From positions 558,001 through 622,000 of the forward strand of contig NZ_AP024202.1 in the NCBI RefSeq assembly GCF_021654855.1: a DNA stretch of 64,000 nucleotides, read 5' to 3'. The DNA is from Thiomicrorhabdus immobilis (GTDB lineage: Bacteria; Pseudomonadota; Gammaproteobacteria; Thiomicrospirales; Thiomicrospiraceae). Below are positions 8,439 through 16,908 of the stretch, piece after piece. A program made the translations under genes and the position numbers. Every line of letters starts with the position of its first letter. The stretch's first letter is position 1. Below the pieces are notes generated by a model. It worked only from the letters and a program-made list of their open reading frames with translations. It had not been told where the DNA came from and searched no databases.

Positions 8439-9562
8439 AAAAAATTGCTGTTATTCATGACTGGTTAGTAACCTATGCCGGTGCCGAAAGAGTACTAGAG
8501 CAGATATTGGAAGTTTATCCTGAAGCCGATTTGTTTAGTATTGTAGATTTTTTGCCTTCTGATGAGCGTGGTTTTATTTTGAATAAACCTGTCAAAACTT
8601 CATTCATCCAAAAGTGGCCAAAAGCAAAAAACAATTATCGAAGTTATTTACCGCTAATGCCCTTGGCCGTTGAACAGTTTGATCTTTCTGAATATGACCT
8701 CATTATTTCATCTTCTCATGCGGTTGCTAAAGCGGTTTTAACAGGTCCAGATCAGTTACATATTAGTTATGTTCACTCACCTATTCGCTATGCTTGGGAT
8801 TTACAGCATCAATATTTGCGTGAGTCAGGATTGAATAAAGGTTTGAAAGGTTGGGTTGCAAAGTATTTATTGCATCGGATTCGTAAATGGGATGTGGGTA
8901 CGGCTAACCGGGTTGATGTTTTTGTAGCGAATTCGAATTTTATAAAACGCCGAATTGAAAAGGTTTACCGTCGTGAATCTGATGTTATATTCCCCCCAGT
9001 ATCCGTTGATGAGTTTGATTTATTTGAAGATAAAGAAGAATTTTATTTAACCGCTTCGCGTATGGTTCCGTATAAAAAAATGGATATGATTGTTGAGGCA
9101 TTTGCTCAAATGCCTGAAAAAAAATTGCGTGTTATCGGAACTGGGCCTGATTTTGAAAAAATTAAAAAGGTTGCGCAGTGTTATTCGAATATAGAGTTGC
9201 TGGGATACCAACCTTTTTCAGTTTTAAAAGAATCTATGCAAAAAGCAAAGGGATTTATGTTCGCTGCCGAAGAAGATTTTGGTATTACACCTGTCGAGGC
9301 TCAAGCCTGTGGCACGCCTGTGATTGGTTTTGGTAAAGGTGGTTTGTTAGATACTGTGATCGATGGGAAAACGGGAATCTACTTTAAAGAACAAACAATG
9401 GGTTCTCTAATGGAAGCAATCAACCGTTTTGAGCAAGTTAAGTTTGAACCTCAGGTTATTCGTAACCATGCACTTCAATTTTCAAATGAAGTCTTTAAAC
9501 AAAAGTTTTCTGATTTTGTAGAACAAGAGTGGGGCAAATTTCAGGAAAAATTAAATGATTAA
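8435..9562 (+). CDS. GT4-family glycosyltransferase (WbaZ/mannosyltransferase-like)
   Basis: 375 residues, GT-B fold. The N-terminus IAVIHDWLVTYAGAERVLEQ is typical of WbaZ-like GT4 enzymes that add mannose or related sugars; HSPIRYAWD follows at about 110-118. The C-terminal donor site EEDFGITPVEAQACGTPVIG (about 277-296) has the E-x7-E pair. Starts at TTG 8435, overlapping the polymerase stop by 4 bases. A mannose donor would fit the manC remnant directly downstream and manB at 27.4 kb, but with manC broken here GDP-mannose would need another manC outside the window. Confidence 0.8.
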   Translation: MKKIAVIHDWLVTYAGAERVLEQILEVYPEADLFSIVDFLPSDERGFILNKPVKTSFIQKWPKAKNNYRSYLPLMPLAVEQFDLSEYDLIISSSHAVAKAVLTGPDQLHISYVHSPIRYAWDLQHQYLRESGLNKGLKGWVAKYLLHRIRKWDVGTANRVDVFVANSNFIKRRIEKVYRRESDVIFPPVSVDEFDLFEDKEEFYLTASRMVPYKKMDMIVEAFAQMPEKKLRVIGTGPDFEKIKKVAQCYSNIELLGYQPFSVLKESMQKAKGFMFAAEEDFGITPVEAQACGTPVIGFGKGGLLDTVIDGKTGIYFKEQTMGSLMEAINRFEQVKFEPQVIRNHALQFSNEVFKQKFSDFVEQEWGKFQEKLND

Positions 9563-9830
9563 TATATCATATTGTTAGGAGGTATCGGCACTCGCCTTTG
9601 GCCTTTAAGTCGTAAGGTGCTACCCAAGCAGTTTGTAGGCTTATTCGATGGAAAATTGTTTTTACTCAAAGCAGTATTTTTTTAATGGTAAATTAGTTAG
9701 ATAAGTTTTTTATGTGTTGAAGTCCCTGGATCAAGCCCGAGGATGTGTACCGCTACAGATTAAAGTACTAGTCGGTGAATATACTGGTTAAGACGATATC
9801 GTTAGAATTGATGATATTTATGGAAGATAA
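9555..9830 (+). pseudogene. manC: manC (mannose-1-phosphate guanylyltransferase) remnant
   Basis: Two pieces of one gene remain. 9569-9685 reads ILLGGIGTRLWPLSRKVLPK and continues QFVGLFDGK before a stop: this is the N-terminal GTP-binding loop of ManC (GGxGTRLWPLSR). An ATG at 9555 is one frame off, so a frameshift separates it from this piece. Near 9750-9830 another stretch reads QIKVLVGEYTG-stop-DDIVRIDDIYGR-stop, the C-terminal end of the ManC cupin domain with one internal TAA at the usual GEDD glutamate. The roughly 400 codons between are deleted. This explains nearly all of the 306 bases between the glycosyltransferase and wcaJ. Confidence 0.85.
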
Positions 9831-9856
9831 CAAATTAGATAAAATATGATATTGTA

Positions 9857-9880
9857 AATGCCTACAACTTAGTAGGCATT
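9857..9880. terminator. Hairpin between convergent transcripts
   Basis: Perfect 9-bp stem AATGCCTAC / GTAGGCATT with loop AACTTA, followed on the plus strand by CTTGTTT. The wcaJ stop codon (9869-9871) lies in the loop, so the hairpin could end both the plus-strand glycan operon and minus-strand wcaJ. The T tract is weak on both sides. Confidence 0.5.
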
Positions 9881-11260
9881 CTTGTTTATAAAGCCTTTAA
9901 AAATCGTAAGAATGATAATTCTTATGTCAAACCACAATGTCCAATTGTTAATATAGTGAAGATCGAATTCGATACGTTTTTCCATTTTTTCTACGGTATC
10001 TGTTTCACCTCTCCAGCCGTTGATTTGTGCCCATCCCGTAATACCCGGCTTTACTAAATGACGTTGCATATATTTAGGAATGATTTTTCTGTATTCTTCG
10101 TTATGTGCAATGGCATGCGGTCTAGGGCCAACGATACTCATTTTGCCTTGTAGTACATTAATAAACTGTGGAAGTTCGTCAAGACTCGTTTTTCTTAGAA
10201 AAGCTCCTAATGGCGTTATGCGTGTATCGCCCTTAGTTGCTTGTTTTACGATAGAGCCATTATCTTGGGTTGTCATTGATCTAAACTTATAGACCTCAAT
10301 TTCTTTACCATTTAAACCATAGCGTTTTTGTTTGAATATGACTGGCCCTGACGAAGTCAGTTTTATGGCAATAGAGATAACAAGTAAAATAGGGCTAATT
10401 AATATTAGTATGAGCAATGATAGTAAGACGTCTTCAAGTCGTTTAATAACCAGAGAAGAGTTACAACTAAGCGGTGTATCAAAGACACTGAATACAGGCA
10501 TGCCTTTTATATCTTGCATCTTGGCATGCATTAAATCAAAGGTAAAAAGGTCGGGTACGTATTTTACAATGGCTGTTGTATCTGTAAGTTCGTCTAGTAG
10601 GTGTTTGATTTTTAGATCAGCCCCCAAAGGAAGGCAGATGTATATTTCATCATACTTTATGTTTTTAGTATCTTCTGCAACAACTTCAATTGAACCAATC
10701 ACAGGGATATCATTTATTTTTTGATTAAGTATTTTAGGGTTGTCATCGTAAAAAGCGGTGACTTTATACCCCATCCAAGGGTTTTCATTAATATTCTTGG
10801 CTAGTTGCTTACCAATTTTTCCAGCTCCTATTATGGCTATTTTTTTATGATTTTGGGCTGATTTTCGAAGGTAAATTAAGGCGAGTCTAATTGCTATGCG
10901 GTAGGCGATTAAAATAAACATAACGAATATGGCCCAAGTTGTTACAGCAAGCCTAGAGTAATTTACAGTATCTTTGTACCAGAAAGCTAAGATAATAAGA
11001 ATTGCCCATGTTATTAACCAAGCTTGCATGATTAATTTGGCACTTTGAAATATTGAGCGACCTCTCCAGTTCGTATAAACTCCCGTAAATTGAGAAGTTA
11101 GTAGGAGTAAGACTCCTGCACTAGCTCCCATGATTTGATAGCGTTCATGGAAGGGGGTATTAAAAAGTAAAGTAATTAATGAAAGCAATATGAAAGGAAG
11201 TACTAAATCAATAGCCCTATGAAGATAAACAAAAATAGAGCGGTCAGGGAATATTTGCAA
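9869..11260 (-). CDS. wcaJ: Undecaprenyl-phosphate glucose phosphotransferase (WcaJ/PssY type)
   Basis: 463 residues. Transfers a hexose-1-phosphate from a UDP-sugar to undecaprenyl phosphate, starting repeat-unit assembly at the inner membrane. Four N-terminal membrane segments (to about residue 125), a Rossmann-like CoA-binding domain (IAIIGAGKIGKQLA about 142-155), a fifth hydrophobic segment near 280-300, then the catalytic bacterial-sugar-transferase domain: VYKFRSM, TSLDELPQFINVLQGKMSIV followed by GPRPH, and VKPGITGWAQINGWRGET. Alone on the minus strand and convergent with the glycan operon it probably serves. Identity of the transferred sugar is inferred. Confidence 0.92.
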   Translation of the reverse strand: MQIFPDRSIFVYLHRAIDLVLPFILLSLITLLFNTPFHERYQIMGASAGVLLLLTSQFTGVYTNWRGRSIFQSAKLIMQAWLITWAILIILAFWYKDTVNYSRLAVTTWAIFVMFILIAYRIAIRLALIYLRKSAQNHKKIAIIGAGKIGKQLAKNINENPWMGYKVTAFYDDNPKILNQKINDIPVIGSIEVVAEDTKNIKYDEIYICLPLGADLKIKHLLDELTDTTAIVKYVPDLFTFDLMHAKMQDIKGMPVFSVFDTPLSCNSSLVIKRLEDVLLSLLILILISPILLVISIAIKLTSSGPVIFKQKRYGLNGKEIEVYKFRSMTTQDNGSIVKQATKGDTRITPLGAFLRKTSLDELPQFINVLQGKMSIVGPRPHAIAHNEEYRKIIPKYMQRHLVKPGITGWAQINGWRGETDTVEKMEKRIEFDLHYINNWTLWFDIRIIILTIFKGFINKNAY

Positions 11261-11473
11261 AACGTAACACCTAAATTAATGAAAGATGAATTAATGGTTC
11301 GTATTATAACTTAGTTTATTTTTCGGTGTTTGATCTTGAATTAAGTTACGTATTTTGAGTTTTAGTGGTGTAAAAAATACTTAATTTATTTTCTAGGGTA
11401 TGTTATTGTAATTTCTGTCTTTGAGTAAATTCAATGACTTAAGTTTAATGAATACATGATTTTGGAGAATGAA

Positions 11474-11764
11474 ATGGTAATTAAAAATCGTTTTTTGGTT
11501 GTTTTATTTAGTACTCTATCAATTGGTGTTTTATCAATTTTAAGTTTTTCTGTTTCTGCTAGCCCTGTGAATGTCAATACGGCTTCTGCTGAGGAGATTT
11601 CTGCAGCACTTTCTGGTATTGGTCCTGCAAAGGCGGCGGCAATTTCTGAACATTGTCAAAAGATGGCTTGTAGCAAGCCAGAAGATCTATTAACGGTTAA
11701 GGGTATTGGTGAGAAGACCTTGGCCAAAATCTCAGCTGATTTGCGTTTTGAAGATGAAAAATAA
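11474..11764 (+). CDS. ComEA-like helix-hairpin-helix protein
   Basis: 96 residues. N-terminal signal peptide (hydrophobic FLVVLFSTLSIGVLSILSF, probable cleavage after SVSAS), then a DNA-binding pair of helix-hairpin-helix motifs: PVNVNTASAEEISAALSGIG and LLTVKGIGEKTL. ComEA homologues hold incoming DNA in the periplasm during transformation; small exported versions are common in Gammaproteobacteria. ATG at 11474 is preferred to the one at 11456 because GGAG at 11463-11466 is well spaced. Directly followed by an intrinsic terminator and by a periplasmic DNA ligase, both suggestive of a competence role. Confidence 0.85.
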   Translation: MVIKNRFLVVLFSTLSIGVLSILSFSVSASPVNVNTASAEEISAALSGIGPAKAAAISEHCQKMACSKPEDLLTVKGIGEKTLAKISADLRFEDEK

Positions 11765-12741
11765 TGCACAGCGGTTTTAACAGTTCTTTCTATGAAAATA
11801 TTCCAAAAAGCCTGGTCAAATTGCCAGGCTTTTTGGTTTTTAGAGTCTGCCTTTTTTGGTTATTGCTGGTTTTAAGTCAGCTTAGCGCTGCAGCGGAAAA
11901 CCAGAATGTTGCGTTAAAACTTAAATCAAAGCCAGATTTAATGCTCTTAAAGATCTATCAACCAGGCCTGGAGGTTTCTGGTTGGGTAATGAGTGAAAAG
12001 CTGGATGGTGTAAGAGCCTATTGGGATGGTAAAAACCTGATAAGTCGTCAAGGTAATGTATTTAACGCCCCTGCTTGGTTTACTGCGGAATTTCCTGATT
12101 TCGAATTAGATGGTGAGTTATGGCTAGGTCGCAATCAATTTGCAGAAACGGTCTCCATTGTTCGCCAACAGGTTCCTGATAATCGTTGGAGTCGAATTAC
12201 CTATAATGTTTTTGAAGTACCTGGTCAGCAGGGTAATTTAATGCGAAGGCTAAAAGTAGTTGAGCGGTTTGTAAATGAGAAATCGGCAAAATATCTGAAG
12301 GTCATTCCTCAAAAAGCCATTATTCAGGATACAGATATACAGTTAGAGCTTAAGCGTGTTTTGGGGCTTAAAGGTGAAGGGCTGGTCGTTAGAAATCCTA
12401 ACCTGCCTTATCAAACAGGAAGATTGGATTCCGTGCTTAAAGTGAAACTTAAGCAAGACGCTGAATGCATGGTGAAAGGTTATTCAAATGGTCAGGGTAA
12501 ATACCTGGGTAAAGTGGGCGCGATAATTTGTGAATTATTGCCTGAACAACTAAGCCAGTTATTTCCAAGCTTGAGTGATAAGAATAATATTACGATTAAT
12601 ATCGGCAGTGGTTTAAATGATGAACAAAGAATTCATCCACCTAAAATAGGAGCAATCATTACCTTTCAGTACATGGGATTAACCAAACATGGCTTACCAC
12701 GTTTTCCGGTGTTTTTGCGTGAGAGAAGCTCGGTAGAGTGA
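11764..12741 (+). CDS. Exported ATP-dependent DNA ligase (LigE type)
   Basis: Up to 325 residues. Seals nicks using an adenylated lysine: Lys79 in EKLDGVRA is the nucleotidyltransferase motif I, followed by ELDGELW (motif III), GEGLVVR (motif IV) and VLKVKLK (motif V), then a short OB-fold. A hydrophobic signal (about 24-42, ending LSAAAE) points to the periplasm, as for LigE-type ligases linked to DNA uptake. ATG at 11764 overlaps the comEA stop, but a strong terminator hairpin lies over codons 14-24, so TTG at 11821 or 11833 may be the real start. The palindrome CCAGGCCTGG at 11962 is read as PGL. Confidence 0.82.
   Translation: MHSGFNSSFYENIPKSLVKLPGFLVFRVCLFWLLLVLSQLSAAAENQNVALKLKSKPDLMLLKIYQPGLEVSGWVMSEKLDGVRAYWDGKNLISRQGNVFNAPAWFTAEFPDFELDGELWLGRNQFAETVSIVRQQVPDNRWSRITYNVFEVPGQQGNLMRRLKVVERFVNEKSAKYLKVIPQKAIIQDTDIQLELKRVLGLKGEGLVVRNPNLPYQTGRLDSVLKVKLKQDAECMVKGYSNGQGKYLGKVGAIICELLPEQLSQLFPSLSDKNNITINIGSGLNDEQRIHPPKIGAIITFQYMGLTKHGLPRFPVFLRERSSVE
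11805..11834 (+). terminator. Intrinsic terminator after comEA, inside the ligase 5' frame
   Basis: Perfect 11-bp stem AAAAAGCCTGG / CCAGGCTTTTT with an 8-base loop and a run of five T. It lies 40 bases after the comEA stop and within the longest ligase frame. Either the ligase starts downstream of it, or it attenuates read-through. Confidence 0.8.
11962..11971. repeat. CCAGGCCTGG palindrome, in the DNA ligase gene
   Basis: Exact core, 11 of 12 to ACCAGGCCTGGT. Codons read P-G-L-E. Confidence 0.9.
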
Positions 12742-12822
12742 GCTTGTATCATTCATTGTTAGTTTTAACAAAATTACAATTTAAGTGTATGATAGTAATG
12801 AATTATAAAAAGGATGTTGCTC

Positions 12823-13353
12823 ATGGCATTGGCCTATTCAGAACACTATACAGTTAGAGATTATGCACTTTGGGAAGGTGATTGGGAGTTGATTCATGGA
12901 GCCCCTTATGCAATGGCTCCTTCACCGTCGATTTCACATCAACGTATTGAAAAAGGTTTTTTATTTCAATTTGATTTATCCTTAAAGAAATGTACCAACT
13001 GCGAGGTCTTAGCTGAAATTGACTGGCAAAGTTCAGATGATACCGTGGTGCGCCCTGATGTATTGATTGCTTGTAATATTGAAGGCGAAAAACTCACAAA
13101 AACTCCAGAGCTAATTGTTGAAATTGTTTCGCCTACATCGGCAAAACGCGATGAGTTAACTAAGTTTGAACTTTATCAGCAAGAAGGGGTGAAGTTTTAT
13201 ATCTTGGCCTATCCTGATGAAAAGATGGCAAAAGTGTATCGTTTACATGAAGGTCGTTTTATTAAAGAAGCCGATTATAGTAATGAACGGTTTGATTTTA
13301 AGATTAGAGAGTGTGATTTAAGTATAGATTTTAGTCAAATATGGCGTGACTAA
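12823..13353 (+). CDS. Uma2 family (DUF820) putative endonuclease
   Basis: About 176 residues of the PD-(D/E)XK-like Uma2 family. The core shows VVRPDVLIAC (catalytic aspartate), then PELIVEIVSPTSAKRDELTK (E-x-V/L-S...K), and YILAYPDEK. The reaction and target of this family are not well known; nuclease activity is predicted only from the fold. The ATG at 12823 is chosen over 12814 because AAAAAGGA lies about 8 bases before it. Stands alone between the ligase and the convergent aminotransferase. Confidence 0.8.
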   Translation: MALAYSEHYTVRDYALWEGDWELIHGAPYAMAPSPSISHQRIEKGFLFQFDLSLKKCTNCEVLAEIDWQSSDDTVVRPDVLIACNIEGEKLTKTPELIVEIVSPTSAKRDELTKFELYQQEGVKFYILAYPDEKMAKVYRLHEGRFIKEADYSNERFDFKIRECDLSIDFSQIWRD

Positions 13354-13376
13354 ATCTTATTCAAGATTTTTAAGAG

Positions 13377-13430
13377 CCAGGCCTGGTTCTTATTTATTAG
13401 AAGGTATTTCTAGAACCTACCAGGCCTGGT
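13377..13430. repeat. Two CCAGGCCTGG palindromes between convergent genes
   Basis: 13377-13388 GCCAGGCCTGGT and 13419-13430 ACCAGGCCTGGT. The first is part of a 20-base imperfect hairpin (AAGAGCCAGG / CCTGGTTCTT) and the second follows 30 bases later. They occupy the 113-base gap between the Uma2 gene and the aspartate aminotransferase gene and may double as a bidirectional terminator, although T tracts are short. Confidence 0.75.
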
Positions 13431-13466
13431 TATTTGTACCGATGCGTTTTTTGGTTTTGAAACAGA

Positions 13467-14648
13467 TTAGCTTTTCATAAAGGCTTCAACACGGTCAATC
13501 GCATTGATCAGGTTTTCCATGCTGGTAGCAAAAGAAAAACGCATGTGTTTATCTGCACCAAATGCGGAACCTGGCACGGCGGCAACCAATTGCTCTTCAA
13601 GTAAAGCGCCGACAAAATCGGTATCGGTTTTATAGCCTTTAAGCGCCATCGCTCCAGAAATATCCATAAAGGCGTAAAACGCGCCTACGGCATGGATGCA
13701 CTTGAAGCCTGGCAATGAGTTGATACGTTCAACCACATATTGATGGCGTTTCTTGAATTCCACCAACATGGTTTGAATACACTCTTGCGAGCCATTTAAG
13801 GCTGCGACCGAGGCCGCTTGGGAAATTGAGCAAGGGTTTGAAGTGCTTTGTGATTGAACTTTGCGCATACCCGCAATCAAATCAACCGGCCCGCCCGCAT
13901 AACCAATTCGCCAGCCTGTCATAGAGTAAGCTTTAGATACGCCATTCATCACTACGGTACGGTCATAAAGTTCAGGGCACACTTCTAGGATGTTGGTAAA
14001 TTTGCTGTCGTCCAACATGATGTGTTCATACATGTCATCTGAGGCTATGATGATATTAGGGTATCGAATTAGAACATCCGCCAAAGATTTAAGTTCTTCT
14101 GCGGTATAAACCGCACCCGTTGGATTTGATGGGCTGTTTAATACCAACATTTTCGTTTTAGGGGTAATCGCCGCCTCTAATTGCTGTGCATTGATTTTGA
14201 AACCTTGCTCAATGCTGGCTTCAATAATGACTGGTTCACCGCCTGCCAACAGAGCCATGTCTGGGTAAGAGACCCAGTAAGGAGCAGGGATAATGACTTC
14301 ATCGCCATCATTCAAAACGGCTTGGCAAAGGTTATAGAAACTTTGTTTACCACCGGAAGAAACCAGGATTTGGTTCATCTCATAATCAATGCCGTTATCA
14401 CGTTTAAATTTGGCTTTAATCGCCTCTTTAAGTTCGGCCGTTCCGTCTACCGCAGTGTAACGTGTATCGCCATTTTGAATCGCAGAGATACCTGCGGCTT
14501 TAATGTGTTCTGGTGTGTCAAAATCAGGTTCACCGGCACCAAGGCTAATAATGTCTTTACCTGCGCGTTTTAATTCTTGGGCTTTTGCAGTAATTACAAG
14601 TGTAAGAGAGGGTTTTACACGATTGACACGGTCAGATAAGTTGGCCAT
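13467..14648 (-). CDS. Aspartate aminotransferase (class I, PLP-dependent)
   Basis: 393 residues. Transfers the amino group between aspartate and 2-oxoglutarate (some relatives also use prephenate). Fold type I landmarks: GAGEPDFDTPEHIK, LNSPSNPTGAVY, DDMYEH and the PLP lysine in NGVSKAYSMTGWRIGYAGG. The frame extends upstream to 14714, but MANLSDRVNRVKPS at 14648 is the family N-terminus, with TGGAGA about 11 bases before it. Divergent from uvrB with a 177-base spacer, convergent with the Uma2 gene. Confidence 0.9.
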   Translation of the reverse strand: MANLSDRVNRVKPSLTLVITAKAQELKRAGKDIISLGAGEPDFDTPEHIKAAGISAIQNGDTRYTAVDGTAELKEAIKAKFKRDNGIDYEMNQILVSSGGKQSFYNLCQAVLNDGDEVIIPAPYWVSYPDMALLAGGEPVIIEASIEQGFKINAQQLEAAITPKTKMLVLNSPSNPTGAVYTAEELKSLADVLIRYPNIIIASDDMYEHIMLDDSKFTNILEVCPELYDRTVVMNGVSKAYSMTGWRIGYAGGPVDLIAGMRKVQSQSTSNPCSISQAASVAALNGSQECIQTMLVEFKKRHQYVVERINSLPGFKCIHAVGAFYAFMDISGAMALKGYKTDTDFVGALLEEQLVAAVPGSAFGADKHMRFSFATSMENLINAIDRVEAFMKS

Positions 14649-14825
14649 TGATTGAATTTCTCCACAGGTGGTTGAGCGGGTATAATATCGAGCTGAATTA
14701 CCAAATGTCGCCAAAATTTGAGTGGCTAAAAGTTTTGGTAAAGACGCGGAAATTTACTCTAAGCTCTAAAAAAGTTAATACCCTCCATTCTACTGGAAGT
14801 TATAGGTATTTTTAAAGGAAAAAAT

Positions 14826-16856
14826 GTGTCAAAAGCGTTTGAATTAGTTTCACCTTATCAACCTAGTGGAGATCAGCCTACTGCGATTGCCGAATTGGTC
14901 GAAGGAATCCGCGATGGAGAGGCTTATCAGACCCTATTGGGGGTAACCGGTTCAGGTAAGACGTTTACGATTGCCAACGTCATTCAAACCGTGCAACGTC
15001 CCACGATTATTTTGGCTCATAACAAAACTTTGGCGGCTCAGTTATATGGCGAGATGAAAGGCTTTTTCCCGAATAATGCGGTGGAGTATTTTGTCTCTTA
15101 TTATGACTATTACCAGCCAGAAGCCTATGTGCCTGCTTCGGATACCTATATCTCTAAAGACTCTTCGGTCAATGAACAGATAGAGCAATTGCGTTTATCG
15201 GCCACCAAAGCCTTGCTAGAACGTGAAGATGTGATTTTGATTGCGACTGTGTCAGCCATTTACGGCTTGGGCGATCCGGAAATGTACCTGAAGATGATTT
15301 TGCAGTTACGTTTAGGCGATGCGATTTCGCAACGGGATATTTTAGCGCGTTTGACCTCAATGCAATACACACGTAACGATGTTGAATTATGGCGGGGTAC
15401 CTTTAGGGTTCGCGGTGATGTGATTGATGTTTTTCCGGCCGAAGCGGAAGAGTATGCGGTGCGTATTGAGTTGTTTGATGACGAAGTGGAAAGTATCGCT
15501 TGGTTTGACCCGCTAACGGGTGAGGTATTAAGTCGTCCAACTCGGGTTACGGTTTACCCTAAATCGCACTATGTGACACCACGCGAACGTGTGTTGGAAA
15601 TGGTGGAGAAGGTCAAGGTTGAACTCAAAGAGCGTTTAGAACAATTGCGTTCTATGAATAAACTTGTTGAGGCGCAGCGTTTGGAAGAGCGCACCAAACT
15701 CGATATCGAGATGATGGTGGAGCTGGGTTACTGCACCGGGATTGAGAACTATTCACGTTATCTATCCGGTAGAAACGCAGGTGAACCACCACCGACCTTA
15801 ATGGATTATTTTCCAAAAAACTCGTTGTTAGTCATTGATGAAAGCCATGTCACCATCCCCCAAATTGGCGGCATGTATAAAGGCGACCGTTCAAGAAAAG
15901 AGAACTTAGTGGGGTATGGTTTTAGACTGCCGTCGGCTTTGGATAACCGACCGATGATGTTTGAGGAGTTTGAACGTGCCATGCCGCAAAGTATTTTTGT
16001 GTCGGCCACTCCCGGTAAATACGAGGCGGAGCATTGCTCCCATATGGTCGAGCAGGTGGTGCGTCCTACTGGATTATTAGACCCGATTATTGAGGTTAGA
16101 CCAGCAACCACCCAGGTGGATGATTTGTTGGGAGAGATAAAGTGGCGCGCCGACTTAGGGCAACGAATTTTGGTCACTACCTTAACTAAACGTATGGCGG
16201 AAAACCTCACTGAATATTTTGAAGACCATAATGTACGTGTGCGTTACATGCACTCGGACATCGACACGGTTGAGCGCATTGAGATTATTCGTGATTTACG
16301 CTTAGGTGAGTTTGATGTATTGGTGGGGATTAACCTGTTGAGGGAAGGGTTGGATATCCCAGAAGTCGCCTTGGTGGCAATCTTAGATGCGGATAAAGAA
16401 GGTTTCTTACGTTCGGAGCGTTCTTTGATTCAGACCATAGGGCGTGCGGCACGAAATGTTGAAGGTAAGGCGATTTTGTATGCGGATAAGATAACTCGCT
16501 CAATGGAAACCGCTATAGGGGAAACCGAGCGTCGTCGAGCTAAACAGATTCAATACAATCTGGAACGTGGAATAACACCTAAAGGTCTGAATAAAAAGGT
16601 CAGCGATATTTTGGAAGATTCACCTTATGCATCCAAATCAACCAGGCCTGGTAAGTCTAAAAAAGTGGCTGAAAACTCTACGGAATATGCTCACCAAAAA
16701 CCGATGACACCAGCAGAAATGGCCAGCCATATCAAGAAAATTGAAAAACAGATGTACAAGGCGGCTAAAGAGTTGGATTTTGAAACGGCCGCACAACTTC
16801 GTGATGAGCTTAAAACTTTGAAAAGTAATATGGTTGGGATTGGCGATTTACGTTAA
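14826..16856 (+). CDS. uvrB: UvrABC excision nuclease subunit UvrB
   Basis: 676 residues, normal length. DNA helicase-like damage-recognition subunit of nucleotide excision repair. Walker A GVTGSGKT near residue 39, beta-hairpin region [21 protein letters not shown] motif, [23 protein letters not shown] (motif VI), and a C-terminal UVR domain ([20 protein letters not shown]) that contacts UvrC. The start is GTG at 14826 after TAAAGGAAAAAAT; the ATG at 14824 is in another frame. A copy of ACCAGGCCTGGT at 16641 falls in the variable linker before the UVR domain and is read as TRPG. No clear LexA box is seen upstream. Confidence 0.97.
   Translation: MSKAFELVSPYQPSGDQPTAIAELVEGIRDGEAYQTLLGVTGSGKTFTIANVIQTVQRPTIILAHNKTLAAQLYGEMKGFFPNNAVEYFVSYYDYYQPEAYVPASDTYISKDSSVNEQIEQLRLSATKALLEREDVILIATVSAIYGLGDPEMYLKMILQLRLGDAISQRDILARLTSMQYTRNDVELWRGTFRVRGDVIDVFPAEAEEYAVRIELFDDEVESIAWFDPLTGEVLSRPTRVTVYPKSHYVTPRERVLEMVEKVKVELKERLEQLRSMNKLVEAQRLEERTKLDIEMMVELGYCTGIENYSRYLSGRNAGEPPPTLMDYFPKNSLLVIDESHVTIPQIGGMYKGDRSRKENLVGYGFRLPSALDNRPMMFEEFERAMPQSIFVSATPGKYEAEHCSHMVEQVVRPTGLLDPIIEVRPATTQVDDLLGEIKWRADLGQRILVTTLTKRMAENLTEYFEDHNVRVRYMHSDIDTVERIEIIRDLRLGEFDVLVGINLLREGLDIPEVALVAILDADKEGFLRSERSLIQTIGRAARNVEGKAILYADKITRSMETAIGETERRRAKQIQYNLERGITPKGLNKKVSDILEDSPYASKSTRPGKSKKVAENSTEYAHQKPMTPAEMASHIKKIEKQMYKAAKELDFETAAQLRDELKTLKSNMVGIGDLR
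16641..16652. repeat. ACCAGGCCTGGT palindrome, in uvrB
   Basis: Exact 12-mer; codons read T-R-P-G in the linker before the UVR domain. Confidence 0.95.
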
Positions 16857-16908
16857 AATACCAAGCTATTTTTTAACTTTCTTATTATTGTTAAGTGTTC
16901 ATTATTTT

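Noticed and set aside
14649-14825. LexA box for uvrB
   Set aside because: No CTGT-N8-ACAG-like sequence was found in the spacer.
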